Source: Anaerosporomusa subterranea (GTDB lineage Bacteria > Bacillota > Negativicutes > Sporomusales > Acetonemataceae). From it: a stretch of 64,000 nt of DNA. Location: the NCBI RefSeq assembly GCF_001611555.1, contig NZ_LSGP01000001.1:186001-250000 (forward strand), in the 5' to 3' direction. The notes below the pieces were generated by a model. The model saw nothing but the letters and a program-made list of their open reading frames with translations, did not search any database and was not told the origin of the DNA. How positions within the stretch are numbered: the stretch's first letter is position 1; the number at the start of each line of letters is the position of its first letter. Below, piece by piece: positions 59,565-64,000 of the stretch. The position numbers were made by a program, and so were the translations under genes.

Positions 59565-60011
59565 TTGGGGGTAATGCCATCCTCACTTATTTTTTCTGTA
59601 CTGTCATTGGCGACATTGGAATCTTATTTAATTGATCTGCGGACGGCAGCAGCGGCAGGCCGCAACTTGATCACTGAGAAATATGTACGCATGGACAACC
59701 TGATTCCGCAACTCAATGATAACCAGTTAATTCATAGTATCGTGACTAGCGAGTACGACTGGCTGGCGCAACTGCATCAACGGTATCCGTTAAGCGTGAA
59801 GTGTGATGAGGGGTTTATTCGCTATGCGCTGGCTGAGCTAGAGACCTATTCTGATCGTACCTTGGCTCTGTATCACATGGATGTTTGCGATGTGGCTCAA
59901 AACGGACGCAATCTGGTTGAAGAGCGTTATGAGTATCTGTATAAGAGCCTGGGCTATTTATCTCTGGCTGATGTGGAAAACAAAGCAAAGCATTCAGCTC
60001 TTTTAATTTGA
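59565..60011 (+). CDS. DUF4125-like protein, N-terminally short
   Basis: About 148 residues. SLATLESYLIDLRTAAAAGRNLITEKYVRMDNL matches ALASYLEDLTEAEATGRNLLTEKYARMMEF of the full-length protein at 50386, and ALAELETYSDRTLALYHMDVCDVAQNGRNLVEERYEYLYKSLGYLSLADVE matches its C-terminal part. The first 45 residues of the family (the MEWxMFQ...GGRA...DD block) are missing, so this may be a shortened paralogue or a gene that lost its 5' end. Start is doubtful: TTG 59565 or the internal ATG 59574; GGAGG at 59547 serves neither well. Its stop overlaps the next DUF4125 gene. Confidence 0.7.
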   Translation: MGVMPSSLIFSVLSLATLESYLIDLRTAAAAGRNLITEKYVRMDNLIPQLNDNQLIHSIVTSEYDWLAQLHQRYPLSVKCDEGFIRYALAELETYSDRTLALYHMDVCDVAQNGRNLVEERYEYLYKSLGYLSLADVENKAKHSALLI

Positions 60012-60304
60012 TTCCTCATTTCAATTGTAATCCGCTGATCGCCAGCATAGTTGAAGTTGAGGTGCGGTGGATGGAAGAACTGCATCGCAAATATCCTAAT
60101 ATAATTAAAAGGGCGCCGGCGGATGCCGAGCTGTTCGAACGATACGCTTTGTGTGAACTGGAGACGTGGTCGGATCGTTCCCTTGAGCTGTACTACCGGG
60201 ACATTTGCTCAGCGCAAATTAATGGCAAGAATCTTGCGGAGGAGCGCTATAACAATATGTATCGGCGAACAGGGCAAGGATCGCTGGTAGAGCTGGAAGA
60301 GTAG
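60008..60304 (+). CDS. DUF4125-like C-terminal module, overlapping the previous gene
   Basis: 98 residues. VVEVRWMEELHRKYPNIIKRA and CELETWSDRSLELYYRDICSAQINGKNLAEERYNNMYRRTGQGSLVELEE repeat the second half of its neighbour (EYDWLAQLHQRYPL..., LAELETYSDRTLALYHMDVCDVAQNGRNLVEERY). So it is a duplicated half-domain. Start TTG 60008 overlaps the previous stop as TTGA, giving translational coupling without its own binding site. Function unknown; may pair with the gene before it. Confidence 0.7.
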   Translation: MIPHFNCNPLIASIVEVEVRWMEELHRKYPNIIKRAPADAELFERYALCELETWSDRSLELYYRDICSAQINGKNLAEERYNNMYRRTGQGSLVELEE

Positions 60305-60323
60305 ACTGATCAGGAGGGCGCTT

Positions 60324-60719
60324 ATGGTAAATGAAGATATTGTATTATTTTCGGGTTATGGTCAGCTGCCTAGTGGTACTGTTGCAGGTGACGTGTTTAA
60401 GGTGATGGCCTTAGTTGTCTTGCTCGATATACGAACAGGAGAAATCGTGGAAGCGAATTGTACCCTCTCGACTCGCCTCGCGGAACGATTCGTAGAGTCC
60501 ATGGTGATAGGACGAAATATACATACCGATTATAAAGAATTAGTCGAATGCATTAATAATAAATATCAGGGGAGTGCGAAAAAAACGATTATCACTGCAC
60601 TCCGTACCATTAGTTTGAAGTATATAGCATATAAACAGAATGTGAAAAGGAACGAGGGGACAGGTAATTTGTCCTCCTTACGTATTTCGGGTCATAGAAC
60701 GCAAGCCCTTTGCATTTAA
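60324..60719 (+). CDS. DUF3870-family protein
   Basis: 131 residues. The DUF3870 core is recognisable: VLFSGYGQLPSGTVAGDVFKVMALVVLLDIRTGEIVEANCTLSTRLAERFVESMVIGRNIHTDYKELVECINNKYQGSAKKTIITALRTISLKY. Family function is unknown; members are often found in catabolic clusters of anaerobes. Start ATG 60324 after CAGGAGGGCG. Last intact gene of the glycyl radical locus; a flavoprotein start follows but is cut off. Confidence 0.82.
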   Translation: MVNEDIVLFSGYGQLPSGTVAGDVFKVMALVVLLDIRTGEIVEANCTLSTRLAERFVESMVIGRNIHTDYKELVECINNKYQGSAKKTIITALRTISLKYIAYKQNVKRNEGTGNLSSLRISGHRTQALCI

Positions 60720-60760
60720 ACTAATAAGGAAAGGTGGATTTGCGAATGGTAATGAAATAA

Positions 60761-60835
60761 ATGAGAGCTGGTGTAATTGTAGTCGCAGGTGGCGCATCGG
60801 GGTTAGCAGCAGTTTATCCGATGACCAACCCGCTC
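60761..60835 (+). pseudogene. N-terminal stub of an FAD/NAD-binding oxidoreductase cut off by a family R repeat
   Basis: ATG 60761 starts MRAGVIVVAGGASGLAAVYP, in which VIVV-x-G-G-x-S-G-L-A-A is the dinucleotide-binding start of fumarate-reductase-like flavoproteins. At about 60812 the frame enters the family R repeat and stops. No continuation is found on the other side of the repeat. So a flavoprotein gene once followed DUF3870. Confidence 0.55.
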
Positions 60836-61000
60836 TAAGACGCCCGTTTCTGAAGCGTTCGCCCCTAAAGGGAGCCTTCGGCTTAACGAAATTGTAGATT
60901 TCGAGGCCTCAGTCCAAAAGCGGCTAAGTCGTGCGGATAAGTGCGACTAAGATTCAGATAAAGTTAAAACTCTATCTGGATCAAGTCTTACTTTATATAG
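60812..61000. repeat. Family R structured repeat, copy C
   Basis: TTTATCCGATGACCAACCCG, arms CCGCTCTAAGA / AAGCGG, then GGATAAGTGCGACTAAGATT and hairpin CAGATAAAGTTAAAACTCTATCTG, ending TCTTACTTTATA. The insert 60861-60914 is the reverse complement of that in copy B. On the minus strand the right end can be read as YKVRLDPDRVLTLSES, parallel to the RidA tail YKVDLALGGVLTPSEG. Confidence 0.75.
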
Positions 61001-61148
61001 AGAATGAGAGAAGTCCGATATTTTAAAAGCCTTAACTGTAATGAAATGCAAGTTAAGGCTGATTATTTGTTTCCAGCTATTTATATGAAACATTTTATTG
61101 AGAATTTAGTGGTCGGTGTTAAAGTATAGTAATTATTGGAGGGTTAGT

Positions 61149-63122
61149 ATGAAAAGTATTCGCGCAAAACTAACTGTTACTATTCTGATTATCTTCCTGC
61201 TGTCGATGAGTGCTTTGGGCGGGCTAAACTACTGGAAGGCGCGGGATATCATTAGTGAAAACATCACCAATGACATCCAGAAGCTGTCCATAGACTCAGC
61301 GGTGAATTTAGGCGGTTGGTTTGAGGCTCGTCAGATGGAACTGACAATGCTTGCGAGTAACCCGGTGATCCGGGGCGGTAATCCGGAAGCGATTATGTCA
61401 GTTCTGGCTGCGGCAAAGGATACCAACAGGCTATACGATGGGCTCGTTTATGCTGATGCTTCAGGCATGTCCTGGGCTGCGGACGGCGTGAAAGTCAGTG
61501 TGGCCGACCGAGCCTACTTCAAACATGTCATGCAAGGCGCGACATTTGTATCTAACCCTATGGTCTCAAAAGGAACCGGACACTTGGTTTCTGTTGTGGC
61601 TGTTCCAATCAAATCGGCTGGCAATATTGTTGGTATTTTATTCGGGCCGATGAGCATGGAGGAATTCAGCCAAAAGGTGCTTAGTATCAAGGCGGGTCAG
61701 ACTGGCTATGCTTATGTCCTCCAAGAGGATGGACTGGTTATTATTCATCCTAATAAAGAGATAGCGATGAAAGTAAACGGCTTGACGGACACACAACTTC
61801 CCCCAGGGATTCGGTCAGTTAATGAGCGTTTAGTGAAAGGTGAGAAGGGAATAGCCAGCTATGATTTCGCTGGGGATAGTAAATACGTGTCATTCGCGCC
61901 GATACCGGGGGTCAAATGGTCTTTGGCGATAAACGTGCCGAAGAGCGAGGTAACAAGCGCGGTATCGGCTTTGACAACGATTTCACTAGTTACCATTTTT
62001 GTTGTGCTGGTAATCACGGCGATATTCATTGCTTTATACGCCCGTCGCATCGCCAGACCGATTCAGACGTTGGAGGTGGCGGCTAACCGCATTGCAACCG
62101 GCGATATTTCGATTACCAAATTGGGAATCACCTCCAATGATGAAATTGGGCGGCTGGGTCAGAGCTTCGAGCAGATGGCCGGAAATTTGCGCAGCCTCAT
62201 TCAGCAAGTTCTTGACGCTACCGGGCAAGTGGCTGCGTCATCGCAAGAACTGACTGCTAGTTCGGAACAATCGGCCCAAGCAGCCAACCAGGTCACCGCT
62301 TCAATCGCCGATGTAGCTGCGGGAGCGAGTGCGCAGATGGAGGCTGCCAGTGAAACCACGGCAGTGGTGGAACAAATGGCAGCCAATATCCGGCAAATCG
62401 CCGCTAATGCCAACCAGGTAGCCACTCAGTCGGCCAAGGCGGCCGACAAGGCAAAAGATGGGGACAAAGCGGTAGAAAGAGCGGTTGTCCAGATGGGTCA
62501 AATCGAAGGAACGGTGAACTCTTCAGCCCAAGTTGTAACCAAGCTTGGTGAGAGGTCGAAGGAAATAGGCCAGATCGTCGTTACCATATCCGGCATAGCC
62601 GGGCAGACCAATCTGCTGGCTCTCAATGCAGCCATTGAGGCGGCACGAGCGGGAGAACAGGGGCGGGGGTTCGCGGTCGTAGCAGAAGAAGTGCGGAAAT
62701 TAGCTGAACAGTCCCAGGAAGCGGCTAAGAAGATCGCCGAACTTATCGGGGAAATCCAGGGGGATACCGACAAAGCGGTCGTAGCGATGAATGACGGCAC
62801 ACGGGAAGTCAAGAGCGGGACTGATGTAGTTTACACCGCAGGAGTCGCCTTCCGGGAAATCGCCGGGCTAGTGACTGAGGTATCGAGTCAAGTGAAGGAG
62901 ATTTCCGTCGCCATGCAGCAAATGGCTGCCGGTAGCCAGCAAATAGTTGGTTCGGTTAAGAAAATTGATGAGCTTGGCAAGAGGTCAACTGGTGAAGCCC
63001 AAAGCGTTTCGGCGGCTGCAGAAGAACAACTTGCATCAATGGAGGAAATCGCCTCATCCAGTCAGGCGTTGGCCAAACTGGCCGAGGATTTGCAGACGTC
63101 GGTGGCTGGGTTCCGAGTGTAG
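61149..63122 (+). CDS. Membrane methyl-accepting chemotaxis protein with Cache sensor
   Basis: 657 residues from ATG 61149 (TGGAGGG before). TM1 at about 7-27 ([21 protein letters not shown]), extracellular double-Cache domain at 35-275 ([61 protein letters not shown]), TM2 at about 280-302, HAMP ([24 protein letters not shown]) and a long signalling domain with tip [43 protein letters not shown]. It senses a small molecule outside the inner membrane and signals to CheA. Ligand unknown; being next to the glycyl radical locus, a related acid is possible. Confidence 0.94.
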   Translation: MKSIRAKLTVTILIIFLLSMSALGGLNYWKARDIISENITNDIQKLSIDSAVNLGGWFEARQMELTMLASNPVIRGGNPEAIMSVLAAAKDTNRLYDGLVYADASGMSWAADGVKVSVADRAYFKHVMQGATFVSNPMVSKGTGHLVSVVAVPIKSAGNIVGILFGPMSMEEFSQKVLSIKAGQTGYAYVLQEDGLVIIHPNKEIAMKVNGLTDTQLPPGIRSVNERLVKGEKGIASYDFAGDSKYVSFAPIPGVKWSLAINVPKSEVTSAVSALTTISLVTIFVVLVITAIFIALYARRIARPIQTLEVAANRIATGDISITKLGITSNDEIGRLGQSFEQMAGNLRSLIQQVLDATGQVAASSQELTASSEQSAQAANQVTASIADVAAGASAQMEAASETTAVVEQMAANIRQIAANANQVATQSAKAADKAKDGDKAVERAVVQMGQIEGTVNSSAQVVTKLGERSKEIGQIVVTISGIAGQTNLLALNAAIEAARAGEQGRGFAVVAEEVRKLAEQSQEAAKKIAELIGEIQGDTDKAVVAMNDGTREVKSGTDVVYTAGVAFREIAGLVTEVSSQVKEISVAMQQMAAGSQQIVGSVKKIDELGKRSTGEAQSVSAAAEEQLASMEEIASSSQALAKLAEDLQTSVAGFRV

Positions 63123-63254
63123 CTGGATAAGGCACGAGAAAGAGCGAGAGAATGTGGACTCTTGTGTGATAACGTGACGGCCTTGGGAAAGTGGAGGATT
63201 TGCAGGGGCACGAATCGCCTCCATTATCAAGATCTGGATTTTCTTTATAATAAG

Positions 63255-63294
63255 AAAAAGCTGTTTTCCTGAGTACGGGTAAACAGCTTTTTTT
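63255..63294 (+). terminator. Intrinsic terminator after chemoreceptor
   Basis: AAAAAGCTGTTT (63255-63266) pairs with AAACAGCTTTTTTT (63281-63294). Confidence 0.88.
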
Positions 63295-63299
63295 ACTTT

Positions 63300-63922
63300 A
63301 AGATTAATTGGTTTATGGCCAAGATTGATCAGTACTAAATCTAGACCATAATTTTGGGAAGCTATAACCAGTTCCTAACTTGAATGTGAAGCGAATTTAA
63401 TTATAATGCTAATCAATTCAGGATATGTAAAAAAATCAGCGGTAATTAACTATTAATGGCAATATGATCGTAGCATGTAATGGAAGTGTAGTGTGAAAAA
63501 TCGGACAATAAAGGAAAGAAGAGAAAAGCGCCGAAATGTAAAGGAAATGAGATTAATCAGTCAGAATCTAATTCCCCTGGAGAAACTGTTGATGAATACT
63601 CTTACGGTAATCACATTGAAAAATTACAATTCCAGACAAGTTCGCATGGACTTGGGAAATGACAGCAGTAAAGCTGTTGCGATTTGAACAACCTGAGCCC
63701 GAAACCAAATTCATTATAAAACGCATCTTCGAAAAGATTTACTTAACAATGGATGTGGAGTTGGGGCAGTAAAAGTGGCTCGCAGAAAAATCGCTAACAC
63801 CAGCTAAAGAAGGGACTTGCAGCAGGACAAATTGATAGACTGACGAATACTAGCAAGAAAAAGCCAGTTTGCTAAATTGCTGCTAACAATACGTCTGCAT
63901 AGTCAGGAAGGGGGTACAGGAG
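63300..63922 (+). other. A/T-rich stretch with broken coding-like fragments
   Basis: No full gene is supported. Pieces that read like protein occur in different frames in order: 63490-63660 (ending ETVDEYSYGNHIEKLQFQTSS...), then 63640-63771 (FAWTWEMTAVKLLRFEQPEP...FEKIYLTMDVELGQ, then stop). They may be remnants of one gene with frameshifts. A 64-codon frame at 63493-63687 overlaps them and is less protein-like. Confidence 0.35.
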
Positions 63923-64000
63923 TTGGCAAAAGAACTACTTGCTCGGGAGTGGATCAAACGTTGGGGAAAAGGAAAACTACAGGCGTTTCAAGATGCGTTT
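63923..64000 (+). CDS. Start of an unidentified gene (runs off the right edge)
   Basis: TTG 63923 with GGAAGGGGG nine bases before opens a frame of 26 codons to the edge: LAKELLAREWIKRWGKGKLQ and on. Rich in Lys, Arg and Trp, helical. Too short to identify; transposon or phage-type proteins are possible given the broken sequence before it. Confidence 0.5.
   Translation, partial: MAKELLAREWIKRWGKGKLQAFQDAF

Noticed and set aside
63493-63687. 64-codon frame as a gene
   Set aside because: Weak start context and less protein-like than other frames over the same bases.

Overview
The window reads as a chromosomal segment of an anaerobic, diderm Firmicute, most likely Negativicutes (Sporomusa/Pelosinus-like). 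This is inferred from strong GGAGG ribosome binding sites, a T-box leader, class Firmicute regulators, many methyl-accepting chemotaxis proteins, a glycyl radical enzyme with its activase, and an ArnT-like GT39 glycosyltransferase that fits an outer membrane. No rRNA, tRNA or CRISPR array was seen.

Layout. 1-5.6 kb: edge of a HelD-type helicase, small secreted and hypothetical proteins, an ArsB/NhaD-like permease, an Fe-S winged-helix protein and an ArsC-like protein. 6-8.5 kb: a polar amino-acid ABC importer. 8.6-10.6 kb: a glyoxalase-fold protein and a class V aminotransferase. 11-13.8 kb: a CbiMN-Q-O cobalt/nickel ECF importer behind a switch-like leader, then HrpB. 16.5-24.5 kb: ABC-F, inactive-looking isochorismatase homologue, FAH hydrolase, DinG-like Fe-S helicase with a nuclease domain, DEAD-box helicase. 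25.2-28 kb: a T-box (interrupted by a repeat) in front of a BASS transporter and a LarA-type nickel racemase. 28-36 kb: sodium symporter and LysR regulator, then a PLP-enzyme island (diaminopropionate ammonia-lyase, threonine-synthase-like enzyme, RidA, DauR-like regulator, D-serine dehydratase-like enzyme) that makes sense as amino-acid catabolism through 2-aminoacrylate. 36-45.5 kb: nitroreductase, cell wall enzymes, asparaginase, GAPDH, GT39, an orphan DNA methyltransferase, TcdA. 45.7-48.2 kb: two soluble chemoreceptor paralogues around a GNAT-like gene. 49-60.7 kb: a glycyl radical enzyme locus with a Crp/Fnr regulator, MATE and MFS transporters, three DUF4125 proteins, DUF4037, TPR and DUF3870 proteins. 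61-63 kb: a membrane chemoreceptor. The right edge is decayed, with the start of one more gene.

The two things that stand out most are (1) the glycyl radical enzyme, whose catalytic cysteine is followed by Thr-Leu-His rather than the usual x-Glu, with a matching odd GGEP motif in its activase and two 13-bp operators spaced 50 bp apart in its promoter; and (2) three families of dispersed structured repeats. One (here 'family H') forms long hairpins with copy-specific outer arms and a shared core, and one copy sits inside the T-box leader. A second ('family R') supplies the last codons of RidA, cuts off an HD-domain gene and a flavoprotein gene, and carries its inner segment in opposite orientations in two copies. 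A third ('family N') is made of mirrored degenerate CTCTGTG-like units. Family names are only labels used here.
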